In this document: piece by piece, positions 46,431 to 54,483 of the stretch
How positions within the stretch are numbered: position 1 is the stretch's first letter
Layout: each line of letters starts with the position of its first letter
DNA from: Bog-473 sp963750075
GTDB taxonomy: Bacteria; Actinomycetota; Acidimicrobiia; Acidimicrobiales; RAAP-2
Direction of reading: 5' to 3'
Length of the DNA: 64,000 nt
Assembly (NCBI GenBank): GCA_963750075.1
Contig: CAVVPG010000004.1
Span: 744,001-808,000, forward strand
Position numbers and translations under genes: made by a program
Notes under the pieces: generated by a model
The model's database searches: none
What the model was told of the DNA's origin: nothing
The model's input: only the letters and a program-made list of their open reading frames with translations

Positions 46431-46454
46431 AACCCGAGTCTGTTCGGGGTTTTT
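46431..46454 (+). terminator. Possible rho-independent terminator after the integrase
   Basis: AACCCGA and TCGGGGTT can pair with one bulge, and the hairpin is followed by a short T run (GGTTTTTGG). It lies 112 bases beyond the integrase stop. The stem is short, so confidence is modest. Confidence 0.4.
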
Positions 46455-46528
46455 GGACCGTGGAGGTCTCATGCCCCGTAAAGACGGATTCCGACTTAAG
46501 TCTGCTTGGACGGCTTGGTGCGCATTCA

Positions 46529-46720
46529 ATGCACGCCCAGCACGACTCACGAAAAACGTCCTTGCCTGGCCGACAAGCGTTCCTCAGCTCGTTTGAGAAG
46601 CAAGCTGATCCCGACGGCACACTCAGCCCTGAAGAGCGTGCTCGGCGTGCCGAACACCTCAAGAAGGCGCACTTCACCCGGCTGGCCCTGCTGTCCGCAC
46701 AGAAACGGCGCAAGTCGTGA
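46529..46720 (+). CDS. Small helical protein of mobile-element type
   Basis: About 63 residues from ATG 46529; GTG 46460 in the same frame is possible. The C-terminal half, DPDGTLSPEERARRAEHLKK followed by AHFTRLALLSAQKRRKS, has the charged single-helix pattern common in small proteins near replication genes of actinobacterial plasmids and phages. Function is unknown. It lies between the integrase and Rep. Confidence 0.6.
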   Translation: MHAQHDSRKTSLPGRQAFLSSFEKQADPDGTLSPEERARRAEHLKKAHFTRLALLSAQKRRKS

Positions 46721-46990
46721 TTACGAGGCCCGTGGGCTCGGCCCGCCACTCTGCACACGTAATCGCTCTGGAACTGATTAGCCGCTCTGAATGTTAGCAA
46801 ACCCCTCATCATGAATACTGCAGCTCCTGATCGTGGATTAGAGCGGCAACTTGCAGTTTCAGCGTCTGCTCTTGTTTCTTATCCCTCTCCTGTTTATAAA
46901 ACACAGGGATGGGATGGGTAGATTACAGATGGCTTCCACTTACAGCAGGTTGACGATGCAGGTGAAAAACCCAGCCTCTTCAATGTTGAG
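46721..46990. other. Rep leader region
   Basis: A 270-base, AT-richer stretch without a convincing gene. It has GATTAC at 46719 and 46921 and its complement at 46759. The frame of Rep is open back to 46922 but lacks a standard start there, so a rarer start or a longer Rep cannot be ruled out. Confidence 0.4.
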
Positions 46991-47731
46991 TTGCGGCAGT
47001 GCCCTAATCCCAAGGGTAGACAGGTAATCGATTACCTGACCGGTGAGATCGATTACCGGCCCCACACGTGGCGAGACCGGGACGGTAAAGAGCGGATTTA
47101 CCGGTGCTGCAAGAACTCTTGCCCTGTGTGCGTCGTAATCAACGGCCAAAGGATTGCTGGGGCCATCATGCTGGCTGAGCCATCTTGGTGGTTCTGCTTG
47201 ACCCAGGTAGGTGAATCCCCGTCGGTAATCAACAAGAGGGTGGGCATGTTCACCCACTTCGTCAGACAAGACATTGCCTCGTTCAGGGTCTGCTGGGCCG
47301 CTGAGGAGAATCCCGACCAGACGGGATGTCACGTCCACGGTTACTTTCATGCCGCCCGTGACGAGCGCAGGGTTCGCCCTGAGGTCTTCGATAATGCGGT
47401 GAGGCGAGCTGGCGTCGGACAACGCTGGGAGATCGGTTCAGTCGGTTACCCCGCTGCGGTCGATTACTTCGGTTACTTGATGAAATCTTTGGTTGGCGGC
47501 GATTACATGGCACAGAGATTCCTGGATTTCAATGGATCACCGGAGCGACGCCAGCTGATTCACTCCTCCGATGGTTTCTGGCGAGACGGAGCGGGAGGTG
47601 CGACCCTGGCGAAACGAGCTGAAGCAGAGAAGATCGCCTTCCAACGCTCAAGGAAGCGCTGCCGTGATGAGCCAGTCGTCACCTTACGGCCCTGTGATGA
47701 CTTCTACGGCTCTAGAACGACGAGTAGGTAG
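46991..47731 (+). CDS. HUH-type rolling-circle replication initiator (Rep)
   Basis: A 246-residue protein. Cysteines CC-x3-CPVC (residues 39-47) suggest a zinc knuckle. TGCHVHGYFHAA (111-122) contains the HUH metal motif, and AVDYFGYLMK (156-165) provides candidate nucleophilic Tyr residues on a helix with a Lys. This order is that of rolling-circle initiators and related ssDNA nucleases. It should nick the element origin. TTG 46991 is the only standard start available. The gene itself contains GATTAC motifs, read mainly as Asp-Tyr. Confidence 0.75.
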   Translation: MRQCPNPKGRQVIDYLTGEIDYRPHTWRDRDGKERIYRCCKNSCPVCVVINGQRIAGAIMLAEPSWWFCLTQVGESPSVINKRVGMFTHFVRQDIASFRVCWAAEENPDQTGCHVHGYFHAARDERRVRPEVFDNAVRRAGVGQRWEIGSVGYPAAVDYFGYLMKSLVGGDYMAQRFLDFNGSPERRQLIHSSDGFWRDGAGGATLAKRAEAEKIAFQRSRKRCRDEPVVTLRPCDDFYGSRTTSR

Positions 47732-48084
47732 GAATGGTCACCGAGAACATCTTGAAGCCCTTAGAACAAATCACCGGATCTCATCCACTACAGCACAGTC
47801 CATAACAAGGTCAACGGACTACACCACTGCGGATTACGGCGTCGTCGCATTACACCGCCTGATTACGGCGTCACAAAAACACTGCCCGAGTAAGCGCTGC
47901 CCCGATTACAGCGCCGGATTACGCATTACACGGACCAATGATTAGGGACCAACACTGGCCGGAAATCAAGGTAGTAGTGGATAGGGATCAGAGGGTCATG
48001 CGAAAAAATGAGGTTTGTAGGGCCGGATCTCCGCTAGACCTGTGCATCAACTCTCACAAGTTGAGACGTGAATGACCTGGAGTT
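47732..48084. other. Probable replication origin region
   Basis: 353 bases with no credible gene. The first 200 carry the densest GATTAC cluster and the following 100 are AT-rich (GCGAAAAAATGAGG near 47999). Location directly after rep suits a double-strand origin. Confidence 0.55.
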
Positions 48085-48480
48085 TTAGCTACTGGTAGTA
48101 GCGGATACGGTTTCGTTTCCCTGTGTCCGGCCAGGCCCCTGTCCCGAGTCCAGTTCGATCTCAACCGGTGGATAACAACCACCAAGCAACGGCATTACCA
48201 GGCAGTTGTAGGCGTCGTAAACGTGCTCTTGGAACCCTCGCCACGATGCTTGTTCTAATCGGCCACCTGGGTAGTGCTGGTCCATAATCCGACCAAGCTC
48301 CAGCACGTACTCCTCGGGGAATAGACGACGCTTCGCCCTGTGACGATCCGGGTAAATCACGAAGGGTGTAGGCGGCAGCAGCTTGATCCTCTCCCAATAC
48401 AGCACAGTTCCTCTGGTGCGACGTAGTGAGGTTGCGATGTAGACGATGGGGAGCAATCGGACTTCGCCTTGCGCAGTCAT
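48085..48480 (-). CDS. MerR-like helix-turn-helix protein
   Basis: A 131-residue protein. VYIATSLRRTRGTVLYWERIKLLPPTPF is a MerR/excisionase-type winged helix (described residues ~12-40), followed by RRLFPEEYVLELGRIMDQHY, a second helix pair. It may repress element genes or act as the recombination directionality factor missing next to the integrase. ATG 48480 has a GGAG site 8 bases upstream; ATG 48507 is in frame but lacks one. Confidence 0.7.
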   Translation of the reverse strand: MTAQGEVRLLPIVYIATSLRRTRGTVLYWERIKLLPPTPFVIYPDRHRAKRRLFPEEYVLELGRIMDQHYPGGRLEQASWRGFQEHVYDAYNCLVMPLLGGCYPPVEIELDSGQGPGRTQGNETVSATTSS

Positions 48481-48649
48481 TACTCGCACTCCGTTTCGAT
48501 GTGGCATACATCGATCCTCGCAGGACCGGGCCCAGTTCCCAAGGCAACGTAATCAGGCTTCCTGTGGAGTTGGGACAACTGGTTCTGATCCTTGGCAGCA
48601 CCCCATGGAGTCAGCGATGTGGTCCACCGACTTGCAAAATCAACATATC

Positions 48650-49639
48650 TCATTCGACTGAATAAGGCAGATCTGTGGAACTGACGGCGGCCGTCAACGA
48701 AGCCTCGGACTCAACGTTCACCGGACTCGCCGGTATACGACCTGCGAGGGTCCACAAGGAGGTCGTGATTCCGACGAGTAATACGATCACGCCCCCTACG
48801 ATCACGAAGATCCCAGCAGGAAGGACCCAAGCTGTCGCATATTCTCCAACGTTGTACGGAGTGTATGGACCCAGGCCTTGGAGGATGCTCAGACCGACGG
48901 CTGTCATGATTCCGCCCGCCGAGATCCACCCAAGTCCCTGCATTGTCTTTCCTGCCCTTAGACCGCTAACGAAGATCAGCAGCGGCGCAGCGACGGCTTG
49001 AGCCCAGAGGGTGATCTTCTGCCCGACGGTGAAAGAAGCTGAGGTGATGATGCAGCAGCTGTATTCAAATACTCGCTGTCCATTTACCTTCCAAGTCTTG
49101 TTGGCCGGTGCACGCAGGTAGTAATGCACCCAAGGGAGTGAGGCCGCGACGGCCCACCCAATCGCAACCACAAAGAGGACCATTGTCAGGATCAAGCTTG
49201 ATCTTGTTAGTCCCCAGAAGGGTTTGACGATCAACGCAAGCAAGATGAAGCCGACGACGGCGAGAATCAGCCCGATCAATGAAATCGTGGCGAATGCTGT
49301 GGCGTGTCCGGGAAAGCCGTTTCGTGGGACATAAAACTGGCCCACGCTGATGATCCTGAAGACGATTGCTGGGAGCAACAGCGCCGTGGCGCATCTCGGT
49401 GACCAATAGGAACAGCACGCAGCAGCGACGACAACCACCGATTCGATTACCCAGATCAGCTCAAAGTCCTGTCCCCAGCTGTGCGAAGACACCCCGGACC
49501 AATCCGAAGAGAGGGAGCCGACAAGCCAGAGGACCCCTGCGACGGCAATCGTTACCACACCGACGATCAAGGTGATCATGCGCAGTCTTGGAGATCTTTC
49601 GGTCTCTGTCATCGTCACAATCGGGGACCCTAACCGCAT
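48650..49639 (-). CDS. Polytopic membrane protein of unknown function
   Basis: A 329-residue protein with about eight hydrophobic segments (for example MITLIVGVVTIAVAGVLWLV and LILAVVGFILLALIVKPFW) and a short loop containing VFEYSCCIITSAS. No transporter signature is recognised. ATG 49639 has AGGA upstream; ATG 49612 (MTETER) is possible. Part of the element's cargo, perhaps involved in exclusion or envelope change. Confidence 0.65.
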   Translation of the reverse strand: MRLGSPIVTMTETERSPRLRMITLIVGVVTIAVAGVLWLVGSLSSDWSGVSSHSWGQDFELIWVIESVVVVAAACCSYWSPRCATALLLPAIVFRIISVGQFYVPRNGFPGHATAFATISLIGLILAVVGFILLALIVKPFWGLTRSSLILTMVLFVVAIGWAVAASLPWVHYYLRAPANKTWKVNGQRVFEYSCCIITSASFTVGQKITLWAQAVAAPLLIFVSGLRAGKTMQGLGWISAGGIMTAVGLSILQGLGPYTPYNVGEYATAWVLPAGIFVIVGGVIVLLVGITTSLWTLAGRIPASPVNVESEASLTAAVSSTDLPYSVE

Positions 49640-49811
49640 CGATTCCTAAGTGCTCGGACGATCTTGGATGCTCACAACCCCGTGATGACCAAGCTCGGCT
49701 CCCGGTACAATGGGTACGACTTATCCAGACGAGCCGAGACACCTGGGTCTACGACGCTCACCAACCTTCCGGCAACGGCAATCGGTGGTAACGCCAGGCG
49801 ATAAGGAGAAC

Positions 49812-50147
49812 ATGAGCACACTGCCTGAAACCGCCACGCCTGCTCACTCGGCAACGTCACGTAATCAAAGCGAGCAGCCGCCCGATGCAGTGATTGCACC
49901 GATTACCCAGCAGGACTCCGGCAAAAGCACGGCTTATTCCTTGGCCCGCCGCCTACATGTGGTCTTCAACGACCTCGGTTTGCTTGACCACGTTCCCTCG
50001 GGTTGGTTGCAGCCGAGTCCCGATGGCCTCTCGTTCGCTTCCATGAGCGTGCGTGAATCCGACAAGTTCGTCCTGGCGTTAGAGGACCTGGCGCAAGGTC
50101 GTCCACCCAGCACGACTGTGAGTCCAGATCAGCTTCGGCTGTTCTGA
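49812..50147 (+). CDS. Hypothetical element protein (111 aa)
   Basis: A 111-residue soluble protein with a disordered Ser/Thr/Gln N-terminus and a C-terminal helical part (STAYSLARRLHVVFNDLGLL). ATG 49812 has a clear AAGGAG site, so the upstream open frame is excluded. It is first of three rightward genes with short spacing (12 bases to the next). Confidence 0.7.
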   Translation: MSTLPETATPAHSATSRNQSEQPPDAVIAPITQQDSGKSTAYSLARRLHVVFNDLGLLDHVPSGWLQPSPDGLSFASMSVRESDKFVLALEDLAQGRPPSTTVSPDQLRLF

Positions 50148-50159
50148 GGCGGTCGTGTC

Positions 50160-50549
50160 ATGGCCCGACCTGACGCCTGCGACCTGTACCTCCCTGGGCA
50201 CTGCGTCCACTGGATTCAGGCTCGCAAGGCGTCTACAGAGCGGCACAAGTGGGGAAGGCTCGTAGGCGTCGGTGACGGCATTATCACGGTCGAATATTTC
50301 GACAGGATCGGTCGATACCGCAACCACCAAGTCGGAAAGCTGCTCAATGTCGCTGCGCCTGGGACCAAGGTGGCCGTCTGTGAGCGGTATCGGATTCTTC
50401 GGGTCGATGTGGACCAGCGGACTAGCGAGTGCTTCTGCATTGCCGTTGTCGGTGATTCTTGGACGCCGTGTTCATGCGAGGCGTTGATCTCAGTGACGCC
50501 TCAATCTCTATCTGAACGCTTGAGCACTCATGGAGGGTTCACTTGCTGA
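50160..50549 (+). CDS. Hypothetical element protein (129 aa)
   Basis: A 129-residue protein. HKWGRLVGVGDGIITVEYFDRIGRYRNHQ suggests a small SH3-like or KOW-like beta barrel (residues ~28-58), and CSCEAL is a late Cys pair. No family is recognised. The next gene starts 7 bases before its end. Confidence 0.6.
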   Translation: MARPDACDLYLPGHCVHWIQARKASTERHKWGRLVGVGDGIITVEYFDRIGRYRNHQVGKLLNVAAPGTKVAVCERYRILRVDVDQRTSECFCIAVVGDSWTPCSCEALISVTPQSLSERLSTHGGFTC

Positions 50550-50989
50550 TTTTCTCTCACAAGTGGAAGCACCCAATCGCTACACCATTTGCACTGCTCA
50601 GCCTGACCGCAGGTGTCACCTGTTTGGTGGTGAACAGTGTGTTGAACGCAGGGCCTGACCCCCAACCTACGCCGCTGGGTTGGTCAGGCGAAGCTTGCGT
50701 GGCTCTGGCCTTGCTCACTCCACTCTTGGCTGCCCTCCTGCACATCATCGGGCGCTGCTACCGGGAGGTCATGGACTGTGTTTGGGTGGTGCGCCGAGGA
50801 GTCCTCAGTCCAATACGGGTGCGGCAGGAGTTCATCGAAACGATGGGCCGGGAGCCGACCATCGCAGAGGTTCATGACCTACATGACATGATCAAGAGCG
50901 AGTACCACCAGGCTCTTCTGACCTTGGGCACTGTGGTTGGCGGCGCTGTGATCGGCGCTCGGGCGTTTAGGGGCAAGCCCCTCTTGTAG
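50543..50989 (+). CDS. Small membrane protein of the element
   Basis: A 148-residue protein with two or three hydrophobic segments (TPFALLSLTAGVTCLVVNSV, CVALALLTPLLAALLHIIG, TLGTVVGGAVIGA) separated by a cytoplasmic-looking VRQEFIETMGREPTIAEVHD helix. TTG 50543 is decided by a GGAGGG site 5 bases upstream. It overlaps the previous gene, so the three genes from 49812 form an operon. Confidence 0.65.
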   Translation: MLIFSHKWKHPIATPFALLSLTAGVTCLVVNSVLNAGPDPQPTPLGWSGEACVALALLTPLLAALLHIIGRCYREVMDCVWVVRRGVLSPIRVRQEFIETMGREPTIAEVHDLHDMIKSEYHQALLTLGTVVGGAVIGARAFRGKPLL

Positions 50990-51003
50990 CGGGCAGCCAT
51001 CAA

Positions 51004-51681
51004 CTAGCCGCCTGCTTCTTCTCCTGCCTCGCACCCGGCCATGTATTGGGCGGATAGTGCGGGGGACTGCGAGATGCTGGCGGGGGCGAAGCTCGTCAAC
51101 GTGCCCATACAGTACGTCTGTAGTTGGCTGGGAGAATCGCCCTTGAAGGTGGCCTGACCCGCTCCATAGCCCGCCTGATAGGCCGCTTGCGGTGAAATCG
51201 TCGTTGTTGTCGTAGGTGGAAGCGTCGTCGTTGGTGGCGCAGTCGTTGGTGGCGTTGTCGTAGGTGGAAACGTCGTCGTAGGTGGCGCAGTCGTGGTCGT
51301 ATTGCCAGTATTTCCGGTGCCGCCCGTGCCAGAGGCCCCGGAGGCTCCAGTGGCCCCCGAGTCGCCCGTGGTTCCCTTATTTCTGGTGGTTCCGCCCCCG
51401 TTGACGTACGCATTGATGCAGTCATTGACGAACGCTGTGACGGTCATGGCGTTTTGCTCGTCTGCCTGGGTGGTGCATGTGTTCTCAGCAATGCCAACGT
51501 CGGCGTTCTCCTGGTAGAGCTTGTGACCGAGTGTCGCAGCGGCATCACCACTGTTCCCCGAGCTACACGCTCCGAGGATGATCCCAGCAACGGCGATCCC
51601 GACAAGCCACAACCGCTTCCGGCTTCGATGAACTGCGCTCGGCCAACTTCTGTAGTTCCTCATTCCAATGCTTTCGGTCAT
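51004..51681 (-). CDS. Lipoprotein with collagen-like and Thr/Pro-rich linker
   Basis: A 225-residue lipoprotein. The lipobox is IILGACSS. A mature helical domain with Cys residues is followed by a short collagen-like Gly-x-y run (GDSGATGASGASGTGGTG) and a PPTTT repeat (residues ~100-165). The C-terminal domain, YQAGYGAGQATFKGDSP, ends with a Cys pair (CMG, CEAG). It overlaps the RDD gene by 4 bases, suggesting they act together at the surface. Confidence 0.7.
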   Translation of the reverse strand: MTESIGMRNYRSWPSAVHRSRKRLWLVGIAVAGIILGACSSGNSGDAAATLGHKLYQENADVGIAENTCTTQADEQNAMTVTAFVNDCINAYVNGGGTTRNKGTTGDSGATGASGASGTGGTGNTGNTTTTAPPTTTFPPTTTPPTTAPPTTTLPPTTTTTISPQAAYQAGYGAGQATFKGDSPSQLQTYCMGTLTSFAPASISQSPALSAQYMAGCEAGEEAGG

Positions 51682-52412
51682 GAGGCCGGTTTTGTAAGCC
51701 AGGTCGGATCGTCAACGACGACTGTCCCACAGATCTTGTCCCAAAGTTCTTGATTGTCCTTGTCCCACAAGAGCCAGAGACAAGCAACGATCCCCGCGGG
51801 GAAGAAGATTGCGAAAAGGATTAGCAACAGACCGTTTTCAACTACGGTCCGAAAGAACGTCCACCACCATGTCGAACTTGCTTGCCGTTCAAGGCGAACC
51901 ACTCTCATCCCTAGCACTTGTTTGCCTGGAGTTTGACCCCGTCCAAAGATGAACAGCGACCAAATGATCCAGCCGATCCCCAATGTCAACAAGATGAACA
52001 CATTGTCCAACAAGCAGGCGGCTAGCCGTCTACCAGGTGATGAAATCTGAATCCCGACCGGACAACCCCAAACTTGACCGCAACGTCCACAGGTGTGAGT
52101 GCCTTGCCAAGGTTCACCGCATCTGGGACAAGAAGGTGGAGCAGTTGTTGGTGTGACGTAGGTCGGGGCCGGTCCGTAAGAACCCAATGTTGAGGTCAGT
52201 CCCAAGCCACGGACTCCAGGTGGTGGAGGGAACGCTTGAGGGACAGCAGTCGCTTCAGCCTGATGGCTTGCTGTTGCTGCATCTGCGGGTTGGGCACCTG
52301 TCTTGATGAGTGATCCACCGCACTCACTGCAAAACGAACCAGCCCCGACTGCCTCAGTTCCGCAACTCGGACAAAACCGGTGTCGTTCTGAACCGACTTC
52401 AGTCTCCGGCAT
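51678..52412 (-). CDS. RDD family membrane protein with zinc ribbons
   Basis: A 244-residue protein. The N-terminus has CPSCG and CSECG (zinc ribbon), a Pro-rich linker, and then CPRCG and CGRCGQVWGC, a second ribbon. The RDD domain follows, with R-x-x-A-CLLDN (GRRLAACLLDNVFILLTLG), GQTPGKQVLGMRVV and two or three TM segments. RDD proteins are thought to be transporters or channels. Translation ends inside the start of the lipoprotein gene. Confidence 0.8.
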   Translation of the reverse strand: MPETEVGSERHRFCPSCGTEAVGAGSFCSECGGSLIKTGAQPADAATASHQAEATAVPQAFPPPPGVRGLGLTSTLGSYGPAPTYVTPTTAPPSCPRCGEPWQGTHTCGRCGQVWGCPVGIQISSPGRRLAACLLDNVFILLTLGIGWIIWSLFIFGRGQTPGKQVLGMRVVRLERQASSTWWWTFFRTVVENGLLLILFAIFFPAGIVACLWLLWDKDNQELWDKICGTVVVDDPTWLTKPAS

Positions 52413-52470
52413 CGTGATCTCCCTGCCAACCGCCTACCGAAGAATATCGCCAGGAAACACCGACCCTTGA

Positions 52471-52785
52471 ATGGTAAATGTTACCCCGATCCGGTCGACC
52501 CCAACTAGGAGGTCCATCTCAGATGTCCGGGTGGCCGGAACGGGCAAGGGGTCGACTCCCCGCCAGCGGGAGTTCGGGGATCGCATTAGGAGCCGTCGGC
52601 TCAAAATGAGGCTGTCGCAGGAGGCGCTGAGCCTCAAGGCTGGGATCAACCGAACGTACATCGGCAGCCTGGAATCGGGCGACCGAAATCCATCGCTGGA
52701 GAACATCGCTCGTCTCGCCGTAGCACTCGGTGTCGACGCTGCGGAACTGGTAAGGGGTCTCCAGAAGATCAAAGGCAGGGAGTGA
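52471..52785 (+). CDS. XRE-family helix-turn-helix regulator
   Basis: A 104-residue protein. FGDRIRSRRLKMRLSQEALS and INRTYIGSLESGDRNPSLEN form a Cro/CI-type HTH (residues ~33-90). It is divergent from the RDD/lipoprotein pair and may be the element's control switch. The start is uncertain: ATG 52471 has only a distant AGGA, while a strong AGGAGG at 52507-52512 points to a start nearer 52525-52531 (GTG). Confidence 0.85.
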   Translation: MVNVTPIRSTPTRRSISDVRVAGTGKGSTPRQREFGDRIRSRRLKMRLSQEALSLKAGINRTYIGSLESGDRNPSLENIARLAVALGVDAAELVRGLQKIKGRE

Positions 52786-52853
52786 CAGAAGCATCGCAGC
52801 GTGTCTTGACCGAATGACGGTGACAGTGCTCGCTCCTCGCCCATGATGGTTCT

Positions 52854-53045
52854 GTGAGTCGCCCAATGCGTCGAAGCGAGATCGAAGAACTGTCAGCATC
52901 CATTACGGCCCTCTTGGCCGACCCTGAGGCCGACCTAAACGAGCCAATGCGGCGACGGTGGGAGGGTGCGCTAGTCGCCCTGGAGGCGGTCCTCGGTCAC
53001 AGAACCTCCTCCCTTGTGGATAACTTTCCGGCGGATCTGCTATAA
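52854..53045 (+). CDS. Small hypothetical protein (63 aa)
   Basis: A 63-residue helical, acidic protein (RRSEIEELSASITALLADPE) from GTG 52854, or from ATG 52866. No ribosome site stands out. Its stop lies in the inverted repeat upstream of the recombinase. Coding is plausible from composition only. Confidence 0.45.
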   Translation: MSRPMRRSEIEELSASITALLADPEADLNEPMRRRWEGALVALEAVLGHRTSSLVDNFPADLL

Positions 53046-53066
53046 AGGCAGGACCGAGCCTTTATA
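53041..53066. promoter_or_regulatory. Inverted repeat upstream of the serine recombinase
   Basis: TATAAAGGC (53041-53049) and GCCTTTATA (53058-53066) are perfect inverted arms around an 8-base spacer. TATACT at 53063-53068 could be a -10 box, and GAGGGG ribosome site and ATG 53076 follow. It may be an operator or a recombinase binding site. Confidence 0.55.
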
Positions 53067-53075
53067 CTAGAGGGG

Positions 53076-53796
53076 ATGAATCTGCCTTCCACCAGGACCT
53101 TCGGGGTCGTTGGCTACTGCCGAGTGAGCACTATTGAACAGGCATCGGAAGGCATGTCACTGGACGCCCAGGAGAGCCGGATCAGAGCTTGGTGCGAGGC
53201 TCAGGACGCCGAGTTGGTTGAAATCATCCGGGATGAAGGCGTCAGTGGCACGAAGCTCCTGGGCGAGCGTCCGGGTGGTCGCCGGGTGGCCCATCTGCAT
53301 GGACTCTCGTCGCCCCAGCGCCGATGCCGTCGTCGTCGTCCGTATGGACCGTCTGGGTCGGGACGCCGCTGAGCAGATTGCTCTGCTCAAGCGATTTCGG
53401 TCGGGCAAGGTGGGCCTGGTGGCCATCGCTCAGCAAATCGATCTCGCTACTCCTCATGGCAGGGCCATGGCTCAAATCGGCGCTGTGTTCAACGAGCTGG
53501 AGCGTGCTCTCATCGCCGAGCGCACCACCGAAGCCCTCTCCGAACTCCGGTCCCAAGGGCGAGCCTGGAACCACGCCCCATTTGGTTGGGACACCGTCAA
53601 CGGTCATTTGGAAGAGAACCCCGTCGAAAAGGAGACCTTGGCCCGGATGAGGGAGCTTCGTGGTAATGGTCTCGGCTACCTCAAGGTTGCCAATGCCCTC
53701 AATGCCGAGGGACGAGCGACCAAGAAGGGAGGCCCTTGGCAGGCCATGAGTGTTAGGTCAGTACTCCTGTCATCGGAGAAGATGGCCGTCGCTTGA
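53076..53796 (+). pseudogene. Serine recombinase, frameshifted
   Basis: A resolvase/invertase-type gene split by one extra base near 53298. The first frame (53076-53297) encodes VVGYCRVSTIEQASEGMSLD with the catalytic Ser in YCRVST. The second (from 53299) continues MDSRRPSADAVVVVRMDRLG and FNELERALIAERTTEALSEL. Removing one C makes a continuous protein of ~239 residues with a short recombinase DNA-binding tail (RGNGLGYLKVANALNAEG). Sequencing error, decay or programmed shifting are all possible. Confidence 0.8.
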
Positions 53797-53867
53797 CTGC
53801 CGCTGTCCAGTAGATACCTCTCTCGTTCAGCACGCATAGATGGCCGCTTCGTGTTGGTCGTCTAAGC

Positions 53868-53918
53868 CCCCCCATCATCAACGATCCCAATCGGCAGTGG
53901 GACTCCGGCAGGTGCCGT
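53868..53918 (+). repeat. 51-bp direct repeat, copy A
   Basis: Begins CCCCCCATCAT and ends TGGGACTCCGGCAGGTGCCG plus T, matching 55661-55711 at most positions. The core GGCAGGTGCC is a small palindrome. It lies in a 207-base gap after the recombinase. Confidence 0.6.
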
Positions 53919-54003
53919 GCGCACACAACCATCGCCTGATCGGTTAACACCCCTGACCAGCAGTAGCTCGCCTGAGGGATTTGCCGACTCATTGCCCGCT
54001 GGT

Positions 54004-54483
54004 CTATTCGCTCTGTTTCGCGACGTTATGTAGATACTGAAGGTCACCCGACCATGTTCGACGCCAACGGTTGCCGCTCGCATCAGTGAAACTTGTATTC
54101 ATCTTCAGGAAGCCACGAAGAAGGGAATCGGAGAGCTGCTTGTTCTCGGGTGTTTGTTCGACATTGAGCCATACGTGCCGCTCAGCGAAGTTGTTGGGGG
54201 CAGTCGGTGGAATGACATTCAACTGACAAATAGGTGAGTTCCACGTATTCGCAAAGATGAAGTCCACATCGACACCACGCACGCTCTGACCACTGGCATT
54301 CGACAGTTCGATTTTGACGTAAAGCCAAGGTATGACCGCGCCAATCGAATGCTCAGGGTAATCAGCCCATCGGGCGACCGATACCCACGCGTCGAACAGT
54401 CGCGCCTGACTCCTGCGATCCGCCTCACGGGTCTTTCTGCTGCTACTCCAATAGACGAATGCAGCAAAGAAGAAGGCGAGAAC
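54004..54483 (-). pseudogene. Membrane-anchored protein, start missing (probable frameshift)
   Basis: The frame reads a TM helix (VLAFFFAAFVYW), a basic SSSRKTREADRRSQ stretch and a beta domain to the stop, with KIELSNASGQSVRGVDVDFI and DASGNRWRRTWSGDLQYL. It has no ATG, GTG or TTG before GTG 54282, which would delete the TM and half the domain. Upstream, another frame supplies VPRFVDKRLGIIVL, so a one-base loss near 54483-54486 would explain it. The type is common near phage-like genes. Function unknown. Confidence 0.5.

Larger units (their letters stand above)
46719..47922. repeat. GATTAC motif array (candidate iterons)
   Basis: Fourteen exact GATTAC/GTAATC copies: 46719, 46759, 46921, 47024, 47030, 47051, 47135, 47225, 47462, 47501, 47832, 47861, 47904 and 47917. 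Chance would give about 0.6 in this length. 47024-47035 is the perfect palindrome GTAATCGATTAC. In the non-coding part the word extends to GATTACGGCGTC twice (47832, 47861), with CATTAC variants at 47848 and 47924. A few more copies occur elsewhere in the element (48549, 49861, 49901, 55682, 55830). Confidence 0.75.

Noticed and set aside
46360..46455. Possible tRNA downstream of the integrase
   Set aside because: TAGCCAAGCTGG looks like a D arm, but no complete cloverleaf can be built. The 3' part fits a terminator better.
47571..47945. 124-codon frame overlapping the rep 3' end and the GATTAC array
   Set aside because: It has no ribosome site or family resemblance. Its recurring Asp-Tyr results from the GATTAC words.
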